From assembly GCF_000424685.1 (NCBI RefSeq), contig NZ_AUKJ01000019.1, forward strand, positions 150,803-214,802: DNA of 64,000 nucleotides, written 5' to 3'. Positions 36,153 to 44,219 of this stretch are shown here, piece by piece. Position 1 is the stretch's first letter; every line of letters begins with the position of its first letter. The position numbers and the translations under genes were made by a program. The notes under the pieces were generated by a model. That model had not been told where the DNA came from, did no database searches, and saw only the letters and a list, made by a program, of their open reading frames with translations. This DNA is from Methylococcus capsulatus str. Texas = ATCC 19069 (lineage in GTDB: Bacteria > Pseudomonadota > Gammaproteobacteria > Methylococcales > Methylococcaceae).

Positions 36153-37274
36153 TCAATAGGTCTGCCCTGTTTCGAGGATTCGACCGAGCGCGGTCAACAG
36201 TCGTTCCACCTCCGCTTCGGTGTTGTCCTTGCCGAGACTGATCCGTACCGCGCCGGTCGCCAGGGCCGGATCGACCCCCATGGCGAGCAGCACCGGGCTG
36301 GGTTCGCGTGCGCCGCCGGCGCAGGCTGAACCGCTGGAAACCGCGATGCCGTGCCGGTCCAGCAGCATGACGAGGGTCTCGCCGTCATAGCCCGCCACGG
36401 CGAACTGAAGGGTATTGGGCAGCCGTTCCGTGGTACGGGCGAAGACCGTTGCGCCGGGGAGTTTTTCGATGCCCTGCTCCAGGCGATCCCGTAGCCGGCG
36501 AAGCCACCGGCTGCGCTCTTGCAGTTCCGATGCGGCAAGCTCTGCGGCCTTGCCGAAACCGACGATGGCGGCCACGTTCTCGGTGCCGCCACGCAGCCCC
36601 TTTTCCTGTCCGCCGCCATGGATGAGCGGCGTCAAGGGGACCGAAGCGTCGGCAATCAGGGCGCCGGCTCCTTTGGGGCCGCCGATCTTGTGTCCCGACA
36701 GGGACATCAGGTGGACGCCGGTCCGGGCAAAGTTCAGCGGGATCTTTCCTGCTGCCTGGACCGCATCGCAATGGAGCCAGGCGCCCGTGGCCAAAGCGGC
36801 GACGCGGCCGACATCCTGGATCACGCCGGTTTCGTTGTTGGCCAGCATCACCGAGACGATGTCGGGCGGGTTTTTCGCGATCGCGTCGAGGGCGGCATCT
36901 TCGATCAGCCCCCGCGCGTCCACCGTCAGGGTTCGACAGTCCCACCCATGCCTCGCGAGGAGCCGCGCGGATTCGACGACAGAGGGGTGTTCGGTGGCGC
37001 CGATGCGGATGTGACCGGGTTTCAGGCTCCAGGCCAGTCCTTTGAGGGCGAGGTTGTTGGCTTCGCTGCCGCCGCTGGTGAACACGACCTGGCTGGCTGT
37101 CGCGCCGACCAGCGCGGCAACCTGGGCGCGGGCGGTTTCCACGGCGTCGCGGGCGATACGACCGGGGCGGTGCAGGCTGGAGGGATTGCCGTGGCAGGAT
37201 TTCAGATAAGGCAGCATCGCCTCCAGCACCCGCCCGTCCAGCGGGGTGGTGGCGTTGTGATCGAAATAGATCAT
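36153..37274 (-). CDS. iscS: Cysteine desulfurase IscS/NifS type
   Basis: 373-aa PLP enzyme that supplies sulfur. The PLP lysine is in SLSGHKIGGPKG near residue 195, and the catalytic cysteine loop is SSGSACAGG near 315. ATEHPSVVES and the HCDAVQAAGK block are typical of class I desulfurases. Its length (373) is nearer to NifS/shorter IscS forms than to the 404-aa E. coli enzyme. The start overlaps the iscR stop by 4 bases. Confidence 0.93.
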   Translation of the reverse strand: MIYFDHNATTPLDGRVLEAMLPYLKSCHGNPSSLHRPGRIARDAVETARAQVAALVGATASQVVFTSGGSEANNLALKGLAWSLKPGHIRIGATEHPSVVESARLLARHGWDCRTLTVDARGLIEDAALDAIAKNPPDIVSVMLANNETGVIQDVGRVAALATGAWLHCDAVQAAGKIPLNFARTGVHLMSLSGHKIGGPKGAGALIADASVPLTPLIHGGGQEKGLRGGTENVAAIVGFGKAAELAASELQERSRWLRRLRDRLEQGIEKLPGATVFARTTERLPNTLQFAVAGYDGETLVMLLDRHGIAVSSGSACAGGAREPSPVLLAMGVDPALATGAVRISLGKDNTEAEVERLLTALGRILETGQTY

Positions 37275-37759
37275 CCGGTCTTGGCCGGCTCCTGTCCCAT
37301 GAGGAGTTCGACGCGCCGCTGGCTCTGGCGGTCCTGCCGTTCGGCAACCTGCCGCACCGGCTGACGGGTCAGCACTTCGCCCAGACTGATGGAGGCGAGG
37401 TATTCACGAATCTGTTCGCTCAGACCCATCCACAGGTCGTGAGTGAGGCAGGGCTGGTTGTTCTGGCAGTTGGCCTTGCCGCCACAGCGTGTGGAGTCGA
37501 TCGGTTCGTCGACGGCGGCGATGATTTCGGCGATATTGATCTCGCTCGCACAACGGCTGAGCTGGTAGCCGCCGCCGGGACCGCGGACGCCTTCCACCAT
37601 GCCGGCCCGGCGCAAGCGGGCGAACAGTTGTTCGAGATAGGATAAGGATATATTCTGCCGCTTGGCGATATCGGTCAGCGTGACCGGATTCGTTTCGCTG
37701 TGATACGCGAGATCCAGCATGGCGGTGACCGCATAGCGGCCCTTCGTCGTCAGTCGCAC
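37271..37759 (-). CDS. iscR: Iron-sulfur cluster regulator IscR (Rrf2 family)
   Basis: 162 aa from a GTG at 37759, preceded by GGAGG nine bases away. The winged-helix N-terminus (LTTKGRYAVTAMLDLA) and the cluster cysteines at 92, 98 and 104 (CGGKANCQNNQPC) match E. coli numbering exactly, so it should bind [2Fe-2S] and autoregulate. It leads iscR-iscS-iscA. iscU, hscA, hscB and fdx are not present here. Confidence 0.94.
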   Translation of the reverse strand: MRLTTKGRYAVTAMLDLAYHSETNPVTLTDIAKRQNISLSYLEQLFARLRRAGMVEGVRGPGGGYQLSRCASEINIAEIIAAVDEPIDSTRCGGKANCQNNQPCLTHDLWMGLSEQIREYLASISLGEVLTRQPVRQVAERQDRQSQRRVELLMGQEPAKTG

Positions 37760-38020
37760 GACATTTTTCCTCCCCAGTTGACGAAATTTCAGGATTCAGC
37801 CGATTAAGCGACGTTGGCCAGATATGCCCGAGCGATTTAGTAAATTATTCTGTGGTTTTTCCGCGCTCAATTCAACCGATCCGGGTGTCGGCTCGAAAGT
37901 TTTTTTCCCGGGGGCGGTTCTGCGGTTCCGGCGCCGGGGCTTTTCGGCATGGACAGCCTCGGTCGTTAATTGGACAATCAGCGGCGGGGTTACAGAGTGA
38001 GGGGCGCAGGGTAAACGCAG

Positions 38021-38599
38021 ATGGCCGATCATCACCACGCATCCGAGCTGGAGCACGGCACCGCCGGCAGGAAGGCGGCCGCCGTCGTGTTCATCGTCGG
38101 GATCACCGCCCTGATCGTTGCTCTGGATCGGTTGGGTGTGTTCGGTCCGGGCCACGAGGGCGGTGAGGAGCGCACGGAACAGACCGCGGAGCGGGCAGGC
38201 CGTCCTCCTGTGACGGAGCCTTCGGTGCGGCAGGACGAACAGGCGCCGCTGGCTGGCGAGGGGAGTGAAGCGCCGCTGCCCGTTTTCGTGACCGGCAACT
38301 ATTCCGGCAGCGAAATCCGTACCGCCGGTTACAGCGAAGGCATGAGTTTTTCACTGGAGATGTCCCTGGACCAGCGCGGCCAGGCGGTCTACGGGAACTA
38401 TTCCAACAGCGCCGGTGACGCGGGGAATCTCAAGGGCTCGGTGGAGGGGCAGGTCTTTTCCGGACGCACGGAGTCGCTGATGCTGCCCGGCAATTTCTGC
38501 GATTTCGAAGCCGAAGCCCGGCAAGGTGGCGTGATCATCCAGGGCGAGTTCCATTGCTCCACGGGGGATCGCTCCAGGTTCACTCTCAAGCGCCGTTAA
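38021..38599 (+). CDS. Unrecognised single-pass membrane-anchored protein
   Basis: 192 aa. A short His-containing N-terminus (MADHHHASELEHG), one transmembrane helix at about 19-41, an acidic Glu/Pro-rich linker (45-85), then a periplasmic domain of about 100 residues with two cysteines (NFCDF, FHCST), probably beta-rich. No known family comes to mind. It is divergent from iscR and its last bases overlap the stop of the convergent YjdF-like gene by 4. Confidence 0.65.
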   Translation: MADHHHASELEHGTAGRKAAAVVFIVGITALIVALDRLGVFGPGHEGGEERTEQTAERAGRPPVTEPSVRQDEQAPLAGEGSEAPLPVFVTGNYSGSEIRTAGYSEGMSFSLEMSLDQRGQAVYGNYSNSAGDAGNLKGSVEGQVFSGRTESLMLPGNFCDFEAEARQGGVIIQGEFHCSTGDRSRFTLKRR

Positions 38600-39309
38600 C
38601 TGGCGCCCGACTGCCGGCGCGGTGGGAACAGGCGCGGGTTGCGTGCCACGAAGCGCCGGACCAGCCGGTCGGCGATGAGCGAGTCGCCGTTCTTGACGTA
38701 GTGGTAGCCCATCCAGGCGGCCAGGAAGGCGCCTGCGGCGTCGACGATGAGGTCGGTCATGGTGTCGTGCGCCGATTTCTGCATGTTGAATCCGAAGCCC
38801 TGATCCATCAGGAATTCGAAGATCTCCCACAGGGCACCCACCGACATCGAGTAACAGAACGCCGTGATGGCGACATAGAACGGCGCCATTTTCACCCTAT
38901 GGGTGCTGTGGAAGGCATAGATCAGCAGGAACCCCAGGAGTCCCATGACCAGCGCCGAAACACTGTGCAGCAGCAGATCCCACCACCAGAACCGTTCGTA
39001 GAACATCGCCACTTCACCCAACCCGAACGAGGCGTACAGGAACAGGCAGGTGACAAAGGTGAACTCCACGGGCAACTGGACCTGGAACTGGCGGGCGATC
39101 ATGGCGGGCAAGAAGGTCAGGGCGAGCACCGCGAGCGAGGTGAAGGCAACCAGCCACTGGGTTTCGTAGAGGGCGCCGATGAAGACACCCAGGATCAGAG
39201 CCTGCAGGACCAGCGACAGCCAGATTTGCAGGCGCTCGGCCCAGTCTTCCGGCGCGAGCGCCACGCGCAGGCGCGACGGTTGACTACGGCGCCGGCGTAA
39301 CGCTCCCAT
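38596..39309 (-). CDS. YjdF/DUF2238-type integral membrane protein
   Basis: 237 aa from the ATG at 39309; the open frame continues 28 codons upstream into ttcA. About six transmembrane segments. WWWDLLLHSVSALVMGLLGF, VGALWEIFEFLMDQ and DTMTDLIVDAAGAFLAAW match the DUF2238 family, in which conserved His, Glu and Asp residues lie within membrane helices. Function unknown. It starts 4 bp after the ttcA stop, so the two may be co-transcribed. Confidence 0.82.
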   Translation of the reverse strand: MGALRRRRSQPSRLRVALAPEDWAERLQIWLSLVLQALILGVFIGALYETQWLVAFTSLAVLALTFLPAMIARQFQVQLPVEFTFVTCLFLYASFGLGEVAMFYERFWWWDLLLHSVSALVMGLLGFLLIYAFHSTHRVKMAPFYVAITAFCYSMSVGALWEIFEFLMDQGFGFNMQKSAHDTMTDLIVDAAGAFLAAWMGYHYVKNGDSLIADRLVRRFVARNPRLFPPRRQSGAS

Positions 39310-39313
39310 GGGT

Positions 39314-40183
39314 TCAGCGGGAAAGGATGTCCAAACCGGCGCCGTGCTCCGGCGTCGTCTCCGCTGTGTTACGGAGGGAGTCAAGGGCTGCAAAGTCGAA
39401 CAGCCGGCTGTCGGCGAGCTGCGACGGAGCGACGTTCTGGAGTGCCGTGAACACGGTTTCGACCCGGCCGGGGTGGCGCTTCTCCCAGTCCTTGAGCATG
39501 GCTTTCATCGCCTGGCGCTGGAGGTTTTCCTGGGAGCCGCACAGATTGCAGGGGATGATGGGGAAGGCTCGGATCCTGGCGTATCTGGCGATGTCTTCCT
39601 CCTTGCAATAGGCCAGGGGGCGGATCACGATGTGGCGGCGGTCGTCGCTGAGCAGCTTGGGCGGCATGGCTTTCAAGGTGCCGCCGTAGAACAGGTTGAG
39701 GAAGAACGTTTCCAGTATGTCGTCGCGGTGGTGCCCCAGTGCGATCTTGGTGATGCCGTGGTCGGCGGCATAGCGGTACAGCAGGCCGCGCCGCAGGCGG
39801 GAACACAGCCCGCAGGTGGTCTTGCCCTCCGGGATGATGCTCTTGACGACGCTGTAGGTGTCCTGCTCGATGATATGGAAGGGAATGCCCTGCTCGGACA
39901 GGTAGTTCGGCAGGACGTCGGCGGGAAACCCCGGCTGTTTCTGGTCGAGGTTGACCGCGACGAGGTCGAAGTTCACCGGGGCGTTGATCCGTAGTTTCAG
40001 CAGGATGTCCAGCAGGGTGAAGGAGTCCTTGCCGCCGGACAGGCAGACCATTACCCGGTCCCCTTCCTGGATCATTCCATAGTCGGCGATGGCCTGCCCG
40101 GTGAGCCGCCGCAGCCGCTTCTGCAGTTTGTTGAACTCGTAGCGTTCCTTGGCGTAGAGAGGGGCTGCTGCGTTAGCCGGCAT
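39314..40183 (-). CDS. ttcA: tRNA 2-thiocytidine(32) synthetase TtcA
   Basis: 289 aa adding sulfur to cytidine-32 of tRNA. The ATP PP-loop SGGKDS is at 49-54. Two CxxC pairs (CGLC and CNLC) bind the [4Fe-4S] cluster. [17 protein letters not shown] is the family signature. Its start overlaps the fabB 3' end by 11 bp. Confidence 0.95.
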   Translation of the reverse strand: MPANAAAPLYAKERYEFNKLQKRLRRLTGQAIADYGMIQEGDRVMVCLSGGKDSFTLLDILLKLRINAPVNFDLVAVNLDQKQPGFPADVLPNYLSEQGIPFHIIEQDTYSVVKSIIPEGKTTCGLCSRLRRGLLYRYAADHGITKIALGHHRDDILETFFLNLFYGGTLKAMPPKLLSDDRRHIVIRPLAYCKEEDIARYARIRAFPIIPCNLCGSQENLQRQAMKAMLKDWEKRHPGRVETVFTALQNVAPSQLADSRLFDFAALDSLRNTAETTPEHGAGLDILSR

Positions 40184-41393
40184 AGCGTTGGAAGATCAGG
40201 GTCGCATTGGTGCCCCCGAAACCGAAGCTGTTGGACATCACCGTGTCGAGGCGCGCGTCGTCGATTCGCTCGCGGGCGATGGGGACACCCGCCGCACCGG
40301 GGTCGAGGTTCCGTATGTTGGCCGAAGCGCAGATGAAGCCGTGTTCGAGCATCAGCAGGGAGTAAATCGCCTCGTGTACCCCGGCGGCGCCCAGGGCATG
40401 GCCGGTCAGGGACTTGGTGGAACTCACCGGCGGCACATCCTCGCCGAACACGGTCTTCATGGCCTCCAGTTCGCGGATGTCGCCGACCGGCGTGCTGGTG
40501 CCGTGGGCATTGACGTAGTCGACTTTCGCCCCGGACATGGTGGCCATCGCCTGCCGCATGCAGCGCACCGCGCCCTCGCCGGAGGGCTGGACCATGTCAT
40601 AGCCATCGGAGGTGGCGCCATAACCCGTGAGTTCCGCATAGATCCGGGCGCCGCGCGCCTTGGCATGCTCCAGTTCCTCCATGACGAGGACCCCGCCGCC
40701 ACCCGAGATGACGAAGCCGTCACGGTCGACGTCGTAGGGGCGGGAGGCGCATTCCGGCGTGTCGTTGTACTTGGCCGACAGAGCCCCCATCGCGTCGAAC
40801 AGCACGCTCATGGTCCAATGGACTTCTTCGCCTCCCCCGGCGAACACGATGTCCTGTTTGCCCAACTGGATCTGTTCCGCGGCATTGCCGATGCAGTGGG
40901 CGCTGGTCGCGCAGGCCGAGCTGATTGAATAGTTGACGCCTTTGATCTGGAACGGCGTGGCGAGGCAGGCGGAGTTGGTGTTGGACATCGAGCGCGGCAC
41001 CATGTACGGCCCGACTTTCTTCACGCCCTTTTCGCGGAAGGTGCTCCAAGCGGCCAGCATATTGGAGGTCGACGGTCCGCCGGACCCCATGATCAGGCCG
41101 GTGCGCGGATTGGAAACCTCGCCGGGTTCGAGTCCGGCATCGGCGATCGCTTCCTGCATGGCGAGATAGTTGAACGCGGCGCCGTCGCCCATGAAGCGGC
41201 GGATCTTGCGATCGATGAGCTCGTCGGGATTGAGCCGGATCGGGGCGTAGACCTGGCTGCGGAAACCGAGCTCGCCGTATTCCTCGGAACGGCAGACGCC
41301 GGAGCGTCCCAACCGCAGGGATTCGACCACCTCGCCTTTGTTGTTCCCGATGCTGGAAACGATGCCGATGCCGGTAACGACTACACGTCTCAT
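40173..41393 (-). CDS. fabB: 3-oxoacyl-ACP synthase I FabB
   Basis: 406-aa condensing enzyme. The active-site Cys is about residue 161 (SSACATSAH). The two histidines are in [11 protein letters not shown] and [10 protein letters not shown]. FabB elongates the cis-unsaturated acyl chains made by FabA. It follows fabA by 11 bp in a fabAB operon, as in Pseudomonas. Confidence 0.96.
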   Translation of the reverse strand: MRRVVVTGIGIVSSIGNNKGEVVESLRLGRSGVCRSEEYGELGFRSQVYAPIRLNPDELIDRKIRRFMGDGAAFNYLAMQEAIADAGLEPGEVSNPRTGLIMGSGGPSTSNMLAAWSTFREKGVKKVGPYMVPRSMSNTNSACLATPFQIKGVNYSISSACATSAHCIGNAAEQIQLGKQDIVFAGGGEEVHWTMSVLFDAMGALSAKYNDTPECASRPYDVDRDGFVISGGGGVLVMEELEHAKARGARIYAELTGYGATSDGYDMVQPSGEGAVRCMRQAMATMSGAKVDYVNAHGTSTPVGDIRELEAMKTVFGEDVPPVSSTKSLTGHALGAAGVHEAIYSLLMLEHGFICASANIRNLDPGAAGVPIARERIDDARLDTVMSNSFGFGGTNATLIFQRYAG

Positions 41394-41404
41394 AGCTGTG
41401 CTCC

Positions 41405-41920
41405 TTAGAAGTCGTCCGTGCTCGTGAAAAGACCGACGCGAAGGTCGTTGGCTTCATAAATGACCTTGCCGTCGCATTCCATTTCCGCGTCGGCGATGCC
41501 CATGACCAGTTTGCGCAGGATTACCCGTTTGAGGTTGATGCGGTAGGTCACGAGCCTGTTGTGAGGGAGGACCTGGCCGCGGAACTTGACCTCACCGACG
41601 CCGAGGGCGCGGCCACGCCCCTTGCCACCGATCCAGCCCAGGTAGAATCCGACCATCTGCCACATGGCGTCCAACCCCAGGCATCCTGGCATGACCGGGT
41701 CGGAGATGAAATGGCAATCGAAAAACCAAAGTTCGGGTTTGACGTCCAATTCGGCGACGATCATTCCCTTGTCGAAGGTGCCGCCCACCGAGTCGATGTG
41801 AGTGATCCGATCGAACATCAGCATGGGTGGGGCGGGCAGTTGGGCGTTGCCGGGTCCGAACATCTCGCCTCGGGCGCACTGCAGTAACTCGTCCCACGTA
41901 TAGCTGTTGCGTCTTGACAT
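41405..41920 (-). CDS. fabA: 3-hydroxydecanoyl-ACP dehydratase/isomerase FabA
   Basis: 171 aa creating the cis double bond for unsaturated fatty acids. Catalytic His70 ([13 protein letters not shown]) and Asp84 (LGLDAMWQ) match E. coli positions. It is the first gene of fabA-fabB. The upstream 105 bp is AT-rich on the minus strand (TGATATGATATAAAAAT), a likely promoter and possible fatty-acid regulator site, but I cannot assign a repressor. Confidence 0.97.
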   Translation of the reverse strand: MSRRNSYTWDELLQCARGEMFGPGNAQLPAPPMLMFDRITHIDSVGGTFDKGMIVAELDVKPELWFFDCHFISDPVMPGCLGLDAMWQMVGFYLGWIGGKGRGRALGVGEVKFRGQVLPHNRLVTYRINLKRVILRKLVMGIADAEMECDGKVIYEANDLRVGLFTSTDDF

Positions 41921-42026
41921 CGACTTTTTCTTCTTATGGTTATGGTGGTCTGGGAGCAGCGAAATTTTTATATCATATCAAGAAAATACCGGTTTCAGGA
42001 ATGGCAGTGGCGCTCGGACGTCCGGA

Positions 42027-43232
42027 TCAGCGGTACAGGAGCACCGATTCCCGTTCCTCGATCCACGAGGTTTCGTCCGTGCGCGCCAGCGCGTCGAGAT
42101 CGGCCGGCATCGCGGCAGGATCATCCACCCACAGCCGCAACAGTTCCGAGCCGTTGATCAGGTCGATGGCGAGGCGCTCGAATTCGTATTCGTAAGGGAA
42201 CTCCCGCCAGATCGGATAATCCGGTCGCAGCTCGCGCAGGGCCTTGAGTGCCAGCGCCATCAGTCGCCAGGGGCGGAAGCGCTCATGATGGTAAGCGGCG
42301 GTTTCGGTATGGATCTGGAGGCCCGAGCACAGTCGGCCGGCATGTTTGTGGAAGGTCGGTTCGAACCAGCAGTCCCGCAGGATGCAGCCGTCGAGCCAGT
42401 GAGGCGCCAGGGAGCGCATGGTGCCCAGGAGCTTCCGCGCGTCGATGTCCGGCGCTCCGAACAGCTCCAGAGGGCGGGTGGTTCCCCGTCCTTCGGAGAG
42501 GGTGGTGCCTTCCAGCAGCACGGTTCCGGCGTAGCAGCGCGCCATCGAGAGATTGGGGGCGTTCGGGCTGGGGTTCACCCACGCATATTCGTCCGCCGGC
42601 CAGCCGTAGCCGGGAGGGGCGGCGGGCTTCCATCCTTCCATGGCGACCACTTCCAGGTCCAGGTCCAGGCGCAGCGTGCTCACGAACCACCGAGCGAGTT
42701 CGCCCATCGTCAGTCCGTGGCGCATGGGAAGCGGGCCCGCACCGACGAAGCTTTCCCATTCCTGCCGCAACCGCAGTCCCTCCACCGGCCGGCCGGCCGG
42801 ATTGGGGCGGTCGAGTATCCAGACCGTCTTGCCATGGTCGGCGGCGGCCTCTAGGACGTAGCGCAAGGTGGTGATGAAGGTGTAGATGCGGCAGCCGAGA
42901 TCTTGCAGGTCGACCAGTAGCACATCGAAGCTGTCCAGCATGATTCGAGTCGGCCGACGGGTTTCCCCGTAGAGGCTGAACACGGGGATGCCGTGGCAGG
43001 GGTCGAGAAAGTCCGGGGATTCGACCATGTTGTCCTGTTTGTCGCCGCGTAGGCCGTGTTGGGGGCCAAACGCCGCCGTCAGCTCGATGCCGCCGATCGC
43101 GGCGAGTGCATCCAGCGTATGGGTCAGGTCGCGGGTGACGGACGCGGGATGCGCCAACACGGCGATCCGGCGGCCTTTCAAAGGCGCGCGCAGCCCCGGG
43201 TCTTGCAGTAGGCGTTCGATGCCGAGCTTCAT
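42027..43232 (-). CDS. Exo-beta-N-acetylmuramidase NamZ-like (DUF1343)
   Basis: 401 aa from the ATG at 43232; the long upstream frame is a shadow. FGPQHGLRGDKQDN, VFSLYGE, LLVDLQDLGCRIYTFITTL and LDRPNPAGRPVEG are signatures of DUF1343 proteins, whose characterised member NamZ removes terminal MurNAc from peptidoglycan. No signal peptide is evident, suggesting a cytoplasmic role in murein recycling, unlike the secreted Bacillus enzyme. It overlaps the DOMON-like gene by 4 bases. Confidence 0.87.
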   Translation of the reverse strand: MKLGIERLLQDPGLRAPLKGRRIAVLAHPASVTRDLTHTLDALAAIGGIELTAAFGPQHGLRGDKQDNMVESPDFLDPCHGIPVFSLYGETRRPTRIMLDSFDVLLVDLQDLGCRIYTFITTLRYVLEAAADHGKTVWILDRPNPAGRPVEGLRLRQEWESFVGAGPLPMRHGLTMGELARWFVSTLRLDLDLEVVAMEGWKPAAPPGYGWPADEYAWVNPSPNAPNLSMARCYAGTVLLEGTTLSEGRGTTRPLELFGAPDIDARKLLGTMRSLAPHWLDGCILRDCWFEPTFHKHAGRLCSGLQIHTETAAYHHERFRPWRLMALALKALRELRPDYPIWREFPYEYEFERLAIDLINGSELLRLWVDDPAAMPADLDALARTDETSWIEERESVLLYR

Positions 43233-43852
43233 GCGATGTCCTGATTTTTCATTGGCTTTCCGGTGTCCATGCGGTGTGCAAGCGTGAGTGCGAAGCCGTC
43301 CGGATGGTGGAAGTCGGGCGTTTCCGCCGGATGGTGGAGGGCCCAATAGGAAAGACCGCTCCGACGGTCTTCGACGACGGCACACAACGCGATCCGCAAG
43401 CCGGTGTAAACGCCGAGGCCGGCGAGAAGTCCGACGTCCAGGGTCGCGCCCAGCTCGAGCCGGTTTCCGGTCTGCCGCCGGGTCACTGCGGGCTGCAGCC
43501 CTTCCCCGAATGCTTCGCCGGCGCGATAGCCGGAAAAAACGAATGCGGCCCATTCGCCAGAAGGCGAAAAATTGAGTTCGAGATACCGTGTGCCGTCTTC
43601 CGGTCTGAGGAATGCCTCGAAGCAGGTATGTTCCCACAGACCGCGGGTCCAGCGGCGGGGGGCGGGCGGAGGAAGGGAGAGTGCCGCCAGGTCGCCTTCG
43701 AGCACGAAGCGCAGTTCGAGGATTCCGTCGCGGGGCTGATTCACGCTGGCTCCGATGCGGTAGATCGGCGGACAGGAGCAAGCGCGATGGCAGATCAGTT
43801 CCGCCATGCCGTCGTAAGGAGCCTTCATCGGGCGGACGGCGTCAGTTTTCAC
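43229..43852 (-). CDS. DOMON-like domain protein
   Basis: 207 aa. It resembles DOMON-like proteins: LELRFVLEGDL, RTRGLWEHTCFEAFL-type block (here RGLWEHTCFEAFL), YLELNFSPSGEWAAFVF, and a late WALHHP. These beta-sandwich domains bind haem or sugars in other proteins; no function is known for this subgroup. The start is a GTG at 43852 overlapping the upstream small gene by 11 bp; an ATG at 43828 is an alternative. It overlaps the muramidase gene downstream, implying translational coupling. Confidence 0.72.
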   Translation of the reverse strand: MKTDAVRPMKAPYDGMAELICHRACSCPPIYRIGASVNQPRDGILELRFVLEGDLAALSLPPPAPRRWTRGLWEHTCFEAFLRPEDGTRYLELNFSPSGEWAAFVFSGYRAGEAFGEGLQPAVTRRQTGNRLELGATLDVGLLAGLGVYTGLRIALCAVVEDRRSGLSYWALHHPAETPDFHHPDGFALTLAHRMDTGKPMKNQDIA

Positions 43853-44111
43853 CGGCAGGTCCCGTTGCGGTATCGTCTGGAACGAAACTCGGCGGCAGAG
43901 GCGGCCGGTCGCCGTGTTCCTGACGGCCTCGCATCAATAGCGTACGGATGCGTTCGGACAGCTCGTGCCGTGTTTTGGCCTTTTCGGCCTCGATTTTTTC
44001 CGCGGCCGCCCGGGCCGCCCGTTCCTGGTGAAGGCGCCAGACTTCGACGAGGGACTGGGAGGTCAAGGTCCCCAGAAACACGCCGATCGCGATTTGCAAA
44101 ACCAGTTTCAT
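43842..44111 (-). CDS. Small single-pass membrane protein
   Basis: 89 aa. One N-terminal helix (about 4-22), then a charged coiled-coil-like stretch rich in Ala/Glu/Arg (30-60) and a proline-rich tail. No family recognised. It is the first gene of a three-gene minus-strand unit with the DOMON-like protein and the NamZ-like enzyme, and is divergent from the sterol cyclase. Confidence 0.6.
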   Translation of the reverse strand: MKLVLQIAIGVFLGTLTSQSLVEVWRLHQERAARAAAEKIEAEKAKTRHELSERIRTLLMRGRQEHGDRPPLPPSFVPDDTATGPAGEN

Positions 44112-44219
44112 CGCACTCGTTGGGAAGGGAATTCCGCGAGAATCGTTACCATCCCATTAATCCTACCGCGGGACAGCGCGTCGTGAATATTTTTTCGCAC
44201 GCATCTGCGATGCTGGACG

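Noticed and set aside
41921..42026. FadR/FabR operator in the fabA promoter
   Set aside because: The region is AT-rich, but no palindrome matching these regulators could be defended by eye.
42027..43781. Long version (584 codons) of the NamZ-like protein
   Set aside because: The upstream part is antisense or out-of-frame reading of the DOMON-like gene; the family start is at 43232.
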